Part shown: piece by piece, positions 25,801-36,023 of the stretch | Layout: every line of letters begins with the position of its first letter | Numbering within the stretch: the stretch's first letter is position 1 | DNA from: Anagrus nilaparvatae | Taxonomy: Eukaryota; Arthropoda; Insecta; Hymenoptera; Mymaridae | Assembly: GCA_022575985.1 (NCBI GenBank) | Contig: JAKSXM010000238.1 | Span: forward strand, 14,154,001-14,218,000 | Direction of reading: 5' to 3' | DNA: 64,000 nt | The notes under the pieces: generated by a model | Told to the model about the DNA's origin: nothing | What the model saw: only the letters and a program-made list of their open reading frames with translations | Databases searched by the model: none | Program-made: the position numbers and the translations under genes

Positions 25801-28589
25801 ATCCGGAGATGCGGAAATTCAAGGTTCCGATAGCGGAATATCAATTGAATCTAGAGCAGGAATAAAGTGTAAACCGTTAGGTTTTCATCCAATAAAACCG
25901 GCATTAGATAACGTCAGTAACTTAGACAATGATCAAGATTTGTCAGATTTACCATTTGACATGCCAAAATTACGAAGAAGGAGACTTTTAATGCAACAAG
26001 ATGCTACAACTTCAGGTAGTGCAACTAGCGTTGATCTCAAGGATTTACCATTTGATATGCCTAAATTAAGAAGAAGAATGAGATGTACACAAAGCAACGA
26101 TTCAAGTACTTCCCAAGCTTCATCAAGCTTATCAGTAAAAGATGTTGAACCTTCAGCACCATCAAGTAAGTTTTGAATCGAAAAAAATTATTTATTTCAT
26201 TGTATAGTTTATCTTCCCTTACAAACCATTTAATAATTTGAGTAAATTATATTTTTTCTTATCTCTTGAAGAGGAAATATATTATTTAAGGAAAAGAACT
26301 CTAGTACATAAATTTCTTTGCTAAGCTTTTTATATCAGGAAGAAAAATTGCTCTTCCTTAAAAAAAATTTTTTATTAAAAAATATAAACTTCCTTTTTAC
26401 TCAAACACTAGATTTTATAATTTTAATTAAGATAATTTTTTAATTATTCAACTATTTAAATTACAAGCTTGATACAAACTTTTTATTTCATTTTTTTATC
26501 TCTAATACTATCTTTTTCAATAAAAAATACTGTTCTATTCACTTGACATTTTTATAGAAAACTTTTTTTTCTTTCAAGTATGCTAAACATAGAGCACATA
26601 TAATATAAAAGATGTTTAAAAAAAGTTCTTTTGATTTGTTTTCTTTTACATATAAAATTATGTGTTTTCATGTAGAAAAAGTTATCCTTTTCTACTGTTC
26701 AAGATGCAAATTTCCTTTATTTTTTTGTTTTTGTTTACTGTTAAATTAAATAGTTAAAAAGAGCTTTTATCTTTGGAAAAGCATCTTGAACTTTAAATTG
26801 GTTATTTAAGCTAATTTAGCATTTTAAAAAAATATATTTTTAAAAGTTTTTCTGAGGGTAAGAAATTAGTAAATCATTTTACACGTATAATAAAAGCTTT
26901 ACAGGAATTCAGAACCATTGAGTTCTTTTTTTCCTTTTAACAAAATAGCAATTTCATTGTATATGAGATAAAATTTTTTTTTCTTTAAAAAACATAAATA
27001 CACTTCATATTTCATGAGTTTTTCTTAAAAGACATCAATGTGTGGTTTTTCACATCAATCGTTTCTTATAAACCACATAAAAGATACAATATAAGAAAAG
27101 GGAGTTGCAAAAAAATAGCCAAAAGAAAAAGTAACATCTGCAGAGGGATTTTCTTCTTCTTTTTTTTTGTTTTATGTATGTTTTTTTTTTTGCTTCGCGT
27201 GTTAAGAAGAAATATATACAATACAAAAAAATAAGGGTAAAAAAAATTTTTTTCACATCACGTGTGTGTAATGCATGTTATATAGAGTGTTTAGGGATCA
27301 AAAGGAAAAGAAAGCTTGATAATCTTTTTCTTTTTCATAAAAATGCTGATTTTTTTTTATTCGGAATAATTGCAGAAAATTATTTTCATACACGTAAGAA
27401 ATTTGTCAAATAAGAGTAGGAGAGTAAATTAAAAGTCCTGTCTTTCAATTTAACATGATCGGAATACATGTCAGTTTGAATTTTTCTTGTGTCCTTAAAT
27501 CTTATTTTTACTATATTTCCCTTGTGTATATTATAAAATACGAAATATATATTGGAGAAGCTTCTGATTTATTTTATTTGACAGACTTTTTTTTTACGTG
27601 TATTTAATTAAATATAAGAGTTTTTGTATTTTTTTTTTAAGATTAAAAATGAAACAGATGTTTCACTCATCTAATCTCAGAGAAAAAACAAAGTACACAG
27701 CATGTAATTTATTTAATAATTCAAAAGGAGGATGCTTTCCTTTTTTTATGTACCCTAAGCTACAAATTTACCTTGACAGATTGATGGTAAAGTTTTTTTT
27801 TTCTTAGAAGATAAACTCTTTTTTTTTATTATCTAAAGTGGCTTTGTACTTTTTTTTTTATAAACTTCATTGTCTATTAATCTAATTTTTGGTAAAGCTT
27901 GTCAGATTTAATTTTTCCTTATTTTTCTTTTTTTTCAGGTGGTAATCCATCAAGGCCTAAAATGACATTGAATCTAGAAGGTGGTAATATGTTTTGGAAT
28001 AGTACAAATGAGTATAACAGTAATCAGCAGTATTTTTCGAATAAAAAACCAGCTGGTTTAGGATTATCACTGGAGTTAACGTCTTCTACTAAAAATTCTG
28101 CTGATCTTGTTGATGTCGACTTGCCTTTAGAGAGACAGGGGTAAGTTGCATAAAATTCTTTTCTTTTTAAGAAAACTGTAATTTATTAAATGGTAATTAA
28201 TTTTTCTAGTTGGTACCACGGTTCGATAACGAGAATCGAAGCAGAAGCCATATTACGTTTGCTGAGGGAAGGAAGTTACCTAGTAAGAAACAGTGAATCT
28301 ACAAAACAAGATTATTCCTTGTCTTTAAAGTGAGTTGAATAAAAAGGAAATCAATTAAAAATACTAATAGAGTGAAACTAATGAGTTTTTTTAATTTAGG
28401 AGTGCTCGAGGGTTCATGCACATGAGAATACAAAAAAATGAAGAACTGAATGCTTACATCTTAGGCCAATTCAGTAAACCATTCGATAGCATACCTGAAA
28501 TGGTACGACATTTTAGTATAAATCGTTTACCAATACGTGGTGCCGAACACATGTGTTTACTGCATCCAGTTATAGCTCAATTATTGTAG
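15882..28589 (+). CDS. SH2 domain-containing adaptor of the SHB/SHD/SHE/SHF family (3' part, 5' exon outside window)
   Basis: Exons: 15882-16001, 18532-18712, 19332-19400, 23508-23624, 23699-24540, 24629-26165, 27939-28140, 28210-28329 and 28400-28589 (TAG). All junctions keep phase, giving 1125 residues here without an initiator. The last ~100 residues are an SH2 domain. It opens WYHGSITR, has the phosphotyrosine-binding arginine in SYLVRNS, then KSARGFMHMR, and ends with RLPIRGAEHMCLLHPV. This closely matches vertebrate SHB/SHE, which link tyrosine kinases to signalling partners in the cytoplasm. The first exons carry YxxP motifs (YSLP, YSDP, YITP), as this family does. The middle is long and probably disordered: an acidic Asp/Glu stretch (~24331-24430), Ser-rich tracts, a His10-Gln3 run (~25474-25510) and two copies of DLPFDMPKLRRR. 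It is much longer than the vertebrate proteins. The SH2 assignment is secure; orthology to one vertebrate member is not claimed. Confidence 0.93.
16002..18531 (+). other. Intron between the first two in-window exons of the SH2 adaptor gene
   Basis: It contains a diverged copy of the palindrome-ended element at about 17150-17376. The open frame at 16565-16792 has no splice sites or homology that would support coding. Confidence 0.6.
17150..17376. mobile_element. Diverged short copy of the palindrome-ended element family
   Basis: The left end AACGAACATGGAGCATGTT and the right end AAACATGTTCCAT, with an inner GAAATACCCCCC block, resemble the ends at 3445-4710 and 46389-46690. The central palindrome is decayed (near CACATCAGGCCCT). 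There is no internal satellite. Confidence 0.5.
19332..19400 (+). CDS. 23-codon exon of the SH2 adaptor gene, possibly a cassette exon
   Basis: The acceptor TATATGCAG ends at 19331 and the donor GTGAGA starts at 19401. The exon takes the G left by the exon ending at 18712 and leaves one base for the exon starting at 23508. Its length is a multiple of three, so the mRNA stays in frame with or without it. It encodes DASDPSKKKQRVNIHQDYIT followed by PE. The DYITP motif is the kind of YxxP site seen in SHB-family N-termini. The upstream pyrimidine tract is weak, which would fit regulated use. This is part of the gene spanning 15882-28589. Confidence 0.65.
20085..20300 (+). pseudogene. Coding-like relic of unknown origin inside the intron
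   Basis: This block is richer in G and C than its surroundings. One forward frame reads ordinary protein-like sequence on both sides of an in-frame TAA: DLVTGPNIKLYLEKYY before it, and stretches such as YHCDMNAESGPRFSVSF and SNVESLIKFNVLRKA after it. There is no convincing start or splice site. It sits beside a dispersed hairpin element, so it may be cargo or a remnant of a transposon. I do not recognise the family. Confidence 0.3.
20340..20580 (-). mobile_element. Dispersed hairpin-bearing short element, copy A
   Basis: The reverse complement matches 49238-49438 along nearly its full length, from TGTCCAGAAAGTGCGTG through TTTCTGGCCGCTGCGC to GGCCATGGG. The core folds as a long imperfect hairpin: the arm with GAATGCCCCAAATCGCA pairs with TGCGATTTG.GCCATTC, and the tip contains CGAGGCGAAGCCGAG. 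The open frame at 20394-20585 on the minus strand lies within the repeat and is not treated as a gene. Confidence 0.75.
22803..22833. repeat. (TA)n microsatellite followed by a short CA run
   Basis: About fifteen TA dinucleotides in a row, then ACACACACG. Confidence 0.9.
23287..23324 (+). ncRNA. Degenerate hammerhead-ribozyme-like motif
   Basis: A perfect 6-bp stem (GTCAAC at 23297-23302 with GTTGAC at 23309-23314, loop AAATCA) is followed at once by GAAAC (23315-23319) and GTCGC. The bases before the stem, TTGATAA, differ from the hammerhead CTGATGA box at two positions. The order of box, stem II and GAAAC fits a hammerhead, as found in Penelope-like elements. The two core changes suggest a dead copy. 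Confidence 0.3.
26166..27938 (+). other. Intron before the SH2-encoding exons
   Basis: AT-rich with long T and A runs. Overlapping open frames on both strands at 27040-27413 are low-complexity Lys/Phe/Ile strings without support. A strong pyrimidine tract precedes the acceptor at 27938. Confidence 0.7.
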
Positions 28590-28892
28590 CGAAATTAAAT
28601 TATACGATAAGAAAATATGTGGTAGAATTGTAAATTTTTATTTTGTTTTTCTAGTTTTGTTTTTGGGTCGTTTGTTCCTTTATATAAGTAATATTGTAAT
28701 ATAAATATAGAAATTGACATTATTATTTTAAGTTTTATTAAATCATGCAGCAGATTTAGGACAATAAGTAATCGAAACAACTTGAAAGAAGTTTTTGAAT
28801 TTTTATTTCTTTTTAGAAAATGCTATTTATTTTGTCAGTGGTGTACTTAAGAGTAATGTGTATAAATCAGTTTTTAATAATGCATTTATATA

Positions 28893-28898
28893 AATAAA
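28893..28898 (+). terminator. Possible polyadenylation signal AATAAA of the SH2 adaptor gene
   Basis: This lies about 300 bases after the TAG at 28587-28589. The flanking sequence is so AT-rich that other signals may be used. Confidence 0.35.
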
Positions 28899-30028
28899 AA
28901 AATATGTATATTAAGTTTTTATAGTAGATAATAATTAAAAATTTGTAAATTTTATATAATAATAATAATTAATTGTAATTTAAAGAGAAAAACGATGACT
29001 CGAATAGCTAATAAAACGAGTTCACCGTCCAAAAAATAATCATTTAATTTAATAACTGGAAACAAATACATATTTTTTAATGTGATATTAATTTAATAAA
29101 AATTTAAGAGCCTATAATTTCTGTCACTTGTGACTTGATTAATTTGTATAGTTATTTTTTTTTTAATCAAAATTTCTAACTGAAAATGCCAGTTATACTA
29201 ACGAAATCTCTTCTTTTAAAAAATGTTCATATAAGAAGATAAAAGAATTAAATTTTATAAAGATTCTTATTGAGAAAATTGTTTAAATTTCAAAATTTAT
29301 GAACGCCTAAAATAAATCCATTTATTAAAATTTTAGTGGTGCCACTAATCACAGGAGGTTTCATGCAACCAAACATTTACCTATTTCAATTTTTGGTGAT
29401 TAAATAAAGCTTGACACCTAAATTTTAAAAAATAATTGTATTTTAAAATAAAAAATTAAAATAATACCTTTACTATACTGCATTTATTAATTTTTTCATT
29501 TTTTTAAGTTTGAATAAAAAGTCAGTATTATTAATTATAAAGTAACAAAAAATGCATATCCTTGTGTATAAAAAAATTAAGATATTAATTAAAAATAATT
29601 TTCTTTTTGTTTTTTTTTTTTTTTTAAATAATAAAAATAAAAATTTATTATGTCTAATCAAATAAATAATAATAAAAATTAAAAAAATAAATAAAAAAAA
29701 AAGCAAAAAAAAATTATAAAATTTAAATTAAAAAAAAAAATTAATATGAATATCTTAATATTATATGGTAGTTAAGTTTAAAAATAATAAACATAATAAT
29801 ATAATTAAATAAATATTGTCATATAAATGTAGGAATTTAAAATAAAATAATAAAATTGTAGATACTTCTTGTACCTTGTAATTTATAAATAATAATAAAA
29901 AATTATTATTCAATGAATCAATGTTTTATCATTCATTAATTTGCTTGAAAATATTTTCTATTTTAATTAATCAATATTAGAATGATTAAAAATTCTTATA
30001 AAATTTAATCAAATATTTTTCTGGTCAA

Positions 30029-31420
30029 AATGTTAGTGCCGCAATTGGTATTACTTGATTGGACACTAACTTATACGTAATCAGATCAATTTTCATTAAA
30101 AACGGACATTTCTTCAATGTTGTATGATGACCGTTTGACAGTAACATAATTTATGCAGATTTTTACTGATCGTTATATATTTTATTTATGTAAGCTTTAT
30201 TTATTTTATGTAAATTTTTAAATTAAATATGGGTGGGAAAGTAAGGAAATTTATTTGGTTTATTCTGTGAGGGATTTTATGCATTTCTTTTAATGATGCA
30301 TTTTTTTTTTCTTAAATGTCTTTACAGATGAAGTATGTGATTAATGACTGAAAATAATTAGGTCTTATGTTAAGAAGTCTTTTTGTTTTTTAACTTCTAT
30401 TTTTTAACTTTTCCAGGCTAGCTGATATTTTTTGGTACAGGGTAGTATTTTAAAAAATTTAAAAACCATTTAGTTCGAAATACTATAAAAATTAGTCACT
30501 TATTAGGGCCAAAATTAAAGTTTTTTTAAATTAATTTCCTCAGCTTTTTTTAACTTAAAAAACTTTATTTACATTAGTTTTTAAAGACATTATTTTGCAC
30601 TTTTTAACCCTCCCCTCCTCCTCACCCAAAATAAGACAAATAAAAAAAAAATGACTTATTTTTCTCTATATGTCAGAAGCTAATCTGAACCTTTTTTTAA
30701 AGAAAATTTAAGCCCCCATTGTTTTACACCTCACAGTGAAGCCACACTATCCGTCGATATCGATATCGATATAGAAAAATAAAAATATTGCGGCGCAAAA
30801 TTCAAATAATTTTTGTTTTTTATTAAAAAACGGCTAAAAATAATATTTCAATCATGAAATAAATAAATAAAACGTAAAATCAGAGCAAAACAATTAATTT
30901 AACTAAATTTTAATAAAAATGTTGGTATATTAAAAACGGATGTTTCGAAAATATCAAAAAAAATTTTTTTGATATAGTTGAAATAAATTTTTATTTTTAA
31001 AGTAATTTTTTAGATTATTTCCGGTACAAAAAGAATACAAGAATACAAAAGACAAATTTTATATAAAAAATCGTCCGTTTGACTCCTGGATATGCAAAAT
31101 CTAGTGTGTCAAAGGACCCTAGTTTTTCGTTTATGATAATCTCGATGAAGTAATTTGTAAAAAAATTAAATTGTGATTCAACAATCAACTTTGTGTATTC
31201 TGAATAGTTAGGAATCATAGAGACTTTCTTAAATTTATCTCCAATTTTCATATTTTTACAAATTGTTTCGGCAAAATTGCAGAATGATTATTTTAAAAAA
31301 TCAAAAAATTTTACTTACTCAAAAAAATTTAACAAATTTTTAAAGAAATGTCCGTTTTCAATAAAATTTAACTCACTACGTATAAATTAGTGCCAAATCG
31401 ATAATACCAATTGCGAAAGT
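30029..31420. repeat. Inverted-repeat module, outer pair
   Basis: The block at 30029-30121 (GCCGCAATTGGTATTACTTG, then TATACGTAATCAG, then AAAACGGACATTTCTTC) occurs as its reverse complement at about 31340-31420. Further copies are at 31890-31978 (direct), 32365-32490 (reversed), 34515-34600 (reversed) and 34795-34882 (direct). This suggests several nested or tandem insertions of one foldback family. Confidence 0.65.
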
Positions 31421-32640
31421 AATGTTTTATCATATTTATAAGTAATTTTCAAAAAATTTTATTTTTCCCTAAATTAGTTAAAATTGAATATCTCCGAAAA
31501 TACGATAGCAGAGTCGCAAAATTATGGCCTATGTCACCCGCAGACTTTTTTTCTTTAATTCAATGCCAGTTTGTATAATTTCGTTCATTGGTTTGACCTA
31601 AATTAGGGTGGCTGGTTTCCTGGATGCCATGTGGCTGCCGCGTAGCTGTTTTTTGGTTGCCGTGTGGTCACCGCCTGGTTATCCCTCATCAGCTTCTAAC
31701 CAATGAACAAAATTACATGAAACTGGTGTCAATATAATGAAAAAAGTTCTGGGATTAACATAGGCCATAGTTTTGCGACTAAGCTATCTTACTTATCGTC
31801 ATATTCAACTTTTAGATGTTTGGAAAAAATAAAATTTTTTGAAAATTACATTAAAAAGTGAAATATCTGAAAAATATAATAAAATCTTAGTGTCGCAATT
31901 GGTATTACTTGATTGGGTATTAACTTATACGTAATCAGTTCAATTATCATTAAAAACGGACGTTTCTTCAATGTTAAAAAAAATTTTTTTGTATATAGCT
32001 GAAATAAAGTTCGATTTTTAAAAATAATTTTTTAGATGAATTCCGGTAAAAATAAGAATACAAAAATACTGGAGACAAATTTGAAATAAACAATCGTGCG
32101 TCTGACTCCTGGATATGCAAAGTCTAGTTTGTCAGAGGACCCTAGTTTTTCGTTCATGATAATCTCGATAAACTAATTTGTAAAAAAATTAATTTATGAT
32201 TCAACAATCATCTTTCTGTTTTCTGAATAGTAAAGAATCTAGAGACTTTCATGAATAATTCTCCAATTTTCTTATTCTTACAAATTGTTTCGGCCAATTG
32301 CAGAAACACTATTTTAAAAAATAAAAAAATTTTTCTGACTTCAAAAAAATGTATCAAATTTTTAAAGAAGCGTCCGTTTTTAGCATAAATTTAAATGAGA
32401 ATGTATTAAATAAAATTTTAAATAAAATTTAACTCACTACGTATAAATTAGTGCCAAATCGATAATGCCAATTGCGAATGTAATGTTTTATCATATTTAT
32501 AAGAAATTTTCAAAAAATTTTATTTTTCCCAAAATTAGTTAAAATTAAATATCTCCGAAAATACGATAGCAGAGTCGCAAAATTATGGCCTATGTCACCC
32601 GCAGACTTTTTTTCTTTAATTCAATATCAGTTTGTGTCAT
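31015..32640. repeat. Direct duplication of an ~1.02-kb module
   Basis: The block around GACTCCTGGATATGCAAA occurs at about 31081 and again at about 32104. The sequence that follows (CCCTAGTTTTTCGTT, then TTCAACAATCA, then the inverted-repeat block) is repeated in the same order. A third partial copy starts at about 34320. Confidence 0.7.
31340..31978. mobile_element. Foldback element with long terminal inverted repeats
   Basis: The left arm (about 31340-31590) is the reverse complement of the right arm (about 31690-31978). Matching blocks include GGCCTATG, ACGATAGC with its partner AAGCTATC, and AATTTCGTTCATTGG with its partner. The ~100-bp centre (31600-31690) is richer in G and C and not repeated. 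Confidence 0.6.
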
Positions 32641-32832
32641 TTCGTTCAATTTTGTTCAATGAAACGTATGTATTTTTGGTTACCGAAACCGATATTTTAA
32701 AGGTTTCGTCCATTTTCAGTCTGAAAATTTCAGATGGCTAGTTTTGAGTAATTAAAGCTATATCATAAAAAATCGGAAAAAATTAACAAGACAGGTAAAT
32801 CCTTGAAAGCAATTGCTAATTGAACTTATTTT

Positions 32833-33445
32833 AACATGGAACATGTTTATAGGGTTAGGGTACTTCAGAACTTGAAAATTAAGGGGAGAGGGTCAAATGA
32901 GACTTAGAATAATTTAAATTTAGGGACTTTGAAAAATCTGGGCTTAGGGACTTAGAATAATACAGATTTATGGACTTGGAATAATATCGATTTAGAGACT
33001 TTGAATAATTCAAGGGTAGGGAAATAAAATAATTTTTATTTAAGGACTTAAAATAATTCAGATTCAGGCAGTTAGAACAATTTTGATTTATAGACTTAGG
33101 ATAATATCGATTTAGGGACTTAGAACAATTCAGGATTAGGGACTTGTAATAATTTTGATTTAGGGACCTAGAATAATACGCGTTTAGGGAATTATAATAG
33201 TTTGGGTTTAGAATCTTAACATTTAGTAAGGTGATAATTAAAAATTATATGAGTAAATTCTTGAAAACAATTGCTAATTGAGCCTATATTTGGTATCCCA
33301 GTATAGTTTTCGGAGTCATAGGTTTCCTAAACGCGTATTATTCTAGGTCCCAAAATCGATATTATTCTAAGTCTATAAATCAAAAGTGTTCTAACTGCCT
33401 GAATCTAAATTATTTTAAGTCCTAAAATAAAAATTATATCAGCGA
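32833..33445. mobile_element. Palindrome-ended element copy with an internal ~31-bp minisatellite
   Basis: It begins with TTAACATGGAACATGTT, as in the element at 46389. From about 32905 to 33210, a degenerate unit of about 31 bp built on GATTTAGGGACTTAGAATAA recurs about ten times. At 33325-33435 the same unit appears reversed, so the block could fold back. The related copies at 3445 and 46389 have only a trace of this unit. Confidence 0.55.
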
Positions 33446-34891
33446 TCCAAAAAACCTGTAATAGACCAAATCTGGTGACGGTAATTCCAGTAACTAAACA
33501 CCCTAAACCGCGATTTCACTGGAATTTGTGTATTATAGAAGTTTATCGTTCCTAGGCAATAAAATTTAATGATAAACTCTAAATCTTCCATTTAATTAAT
33601 TATTCCTTGTAAGTAATCTGTATTTACTGAAAAAATAGATTAAAGACTAAAATGAAAAAAAAACGCATCCCTTAACCTACAAATTTCAAGCATTTTTCTT
33701 CTTTTAAATATTTTCAGGTGTTTTATATTTTTAAATATCACAAATAATAAAAAATTAAATATTTAACATATGATTAAATATATGAAGATTTTACTTGGGA
33801 AAACTGACTCAAAAGTAAAAAATAGCATAAAAATCTTAAAGTGGAAAAATTTCTTTCTTTACTTTTTTATATTTCCAATGCTTTAAACCATGTGAAATCT
33901 TTTATTAATTATGCCTTTTTTATCAAAGATTCATTTGCGTTTAGTATTCCTTGGGAAAAACCATCGGAAAAATTATTATCCAGATAAATCCACTTTTTTA
34001 AAACAGTTTAGGTTAGGTCTTGTTCGTTGAACGTTCATAATTTTAATAGCATAATTTTTTTTTGTAAAAACCGCTAAATATTATATTGAATAGTAAAAAT
34101 TAGATTTTTGAGGTCTAGGGTGAGTTATAAGGTTAAAAAACGCCAAAAATCGCGAAAAATCACGAAAAATCAAAAAAAATTAAAAAAAATAACTAAGACG
34201 GAAATAAACCATTTTAACTAGTAACGATTCATGATTGAGGTACAAGCAAGCCAAAATCAGAAAAAAATCAAAAAAAATTTTTAAAAATCGAATTCGGTAG
34301 CCCCTCGATAATCTCAATAAACTAATTTGTAAAAAAATTAATTTATGTTTCAACAATCATCTTTCTGTTTTCTGAATATTAAAGAATCTAGAGACTTTCT
34401 TGAATAATTCTCCAATTTCCTTATTTTTACAAACTGTTTCAGAAAATTGCAGAAACATTATTTTGAAAAATAAAAAAATTTTTCGGTCTCCAAAAAAATG
34501 TATTAAATTTTTAAAGAAGCGTCTGTTTTTAGCATAAATATAACTGAGTACGTATAAATTAGTGCCCAATTGATAATACCAACTGCGACAGTAAAATTCT
34601 ATCATATTTTAAAAAAATTTTATTTTTCCTAAAAATAGTATAAATTGAATATCTCCGAAAATACGATAGCTTAGTCGCATAATTATGGCCTATGTCACCC
34701 GCAGACTTTTTTCCTTTATTTCAACGCCAGTTTTATATAATTTTGTTCATTGAAAATTTGATTAAAAAGTGAAATATCGGAAAAATATAATAAAATGTTG
34801 GTGCCGAACTTGATTGGGCACTAATTTATACGTACTCAATTCAATTTTCATTAGAAACGGACGTTTCTTCAATATTAAAAATACCCTGCCA

Positions 34892-35720
34892 ACTAGCTGG
34901 CACTAAGGTTCCTCAAACAATGAGCTTAATACTTCAATATGCCACAGGTATCACCGATAACAAGCATGCAATCATACTTACATTTCTATTAACTTTTAAA
35001 AGTTTTTTTTATTGATCAAAAATTTTCGAACAAATTTTCAAAAAATTAATTATCTGATTCGAGATATCGAGTAAAAACCATATTTTCAAATAAAAGTACT
35101 TTCATGGAACTGAATGAAGTATTACATCCAGAAACAAAAAAAAATATTGCAGTTTTTAAAATTTTTTGGTTTTTTTAATTTTGAGAAAAAATTTTTGAAA
35201 AACTTCGGTATCAGTTCCAAAAAATGACTATAAACAAACTTTCTAAAACTAGTACTTTCATAGAAATAAATTAGGTATTACGTTCAAAAAGAAAAAAAAA
35301 ATTGGTGTTTTTTGTATTTTTTCGTGAAAAAAATGTTGGAAAAAAAATTTTCAAAAAATTAAGTAAAATTATTAAAGATTCGAGATATAGGGTAAAAACC
35401 ATACTTTCAAATATAAGTACTTTCGTGGAAATAAATGAGGTATTACATCCAAATTAAAAAAAAAAAAAGTACCTCGAGCTTTTTTGGTGAAAAAATTTTT
35501 GAAAAAAAAATTAGGTCTTAATTCCATATATAATGTTTATGAAATATCACCGATTACATACGTACGTACGTACACACACACACTCACACACACTCACACA
35601 CATTCAGACTTTTTTTTAAAAACCGGTTTTTTAGCTTCCTTTGTTCCTAAAACGTGCTTATATGCCAAAAAATAGAAAATCAAATTTTGACCTAACACAA
35701 TGGTTCCTCTTTGAGGAACC
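34892..35720 (+). mobile_element. Element with GGTTCCTC ends, copy 1
   Basis: It starts ACTAGCTGGCACTAAGGTTC and ends with GGTTCCTCTTTGAGGAACC, so the ends carry the inverted pair GGTTCCTC/GAGGAACC. It matches 46781-47914 closely: the same order of ATTAAGTACTTTC-type repeats, a CA/GTAC microsatellite, then AAAAACCGGTTTTTTAGCTT and AACGTGCTTAT. No protein-coding frame is supported. Confidence 0.75.
35561..35606. repeat. ACGT/CA/CTCACA microsatellite inside the GGTTCCTC element
   Basis: A run of CGTA units passes into CA repeats broken by CTCACA. The copy at about 47780-47802 has a plain CA run in the same place. Confidence 0.85.
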
Positions 35721-35919
35721 AAAAATTTTTTTGATATAGTTGAAATATAGCAACAATTGAATATTTTTTTATATTTTTAGCAAAAATTAATTGTGTCTAA
35801 CAATACAATTAAAGAACACTTAGAAAATTTTAATTAAAAAATGTAAATTAATTATAACTTTTGATAACTTAATAATATAAGAAAAATATACCCAATTTAG
35901 TCATCAGAAATTAATTTGT

Positions 35920-35925
35920 TTTATT
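35920..35925 (-). terminator. Possible polyadenylation signal of odorant receptor gene 1
   Basis: AATAAA on the minus strand about 100 bases after the stop codon. Confidence 0.4.
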
Positions 35926-36023
35926 ACGAAATAAAATTTTTTACAATATATAAAATAAAGTGTGAACAATAAGTAAAGTTACTATACATGTGTAAATTAA
36001 TATATAAGTTTTGCTGTGCTGAC

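Larger units (their letters stand above)
28590..36023. other. Gene-free, repeat-rich region between the SH2 adaptor gene and the odorant receptors
   Basis: No exon chain was found on either strand. 28590-29900 is the likely 3' untranslated region followed by extremely AT-rich sequence (29500-29760 is almost only A and T). From about 30029 the sequence is built from related inverted-repeat modules, a 31-bp minisatellite and an element with GGTTCCTC ends. Minus-strand open frames at 31015-31251 and 34357-34605 are the same repeat read twice and are not genes. Confidence 0.7.

Noticed and set aside
27040..27413. Overlapping open frames on both strands
   Set aside because: Low-complexity A/T runs giving Lys/Phe/Ile strings inside an intron.
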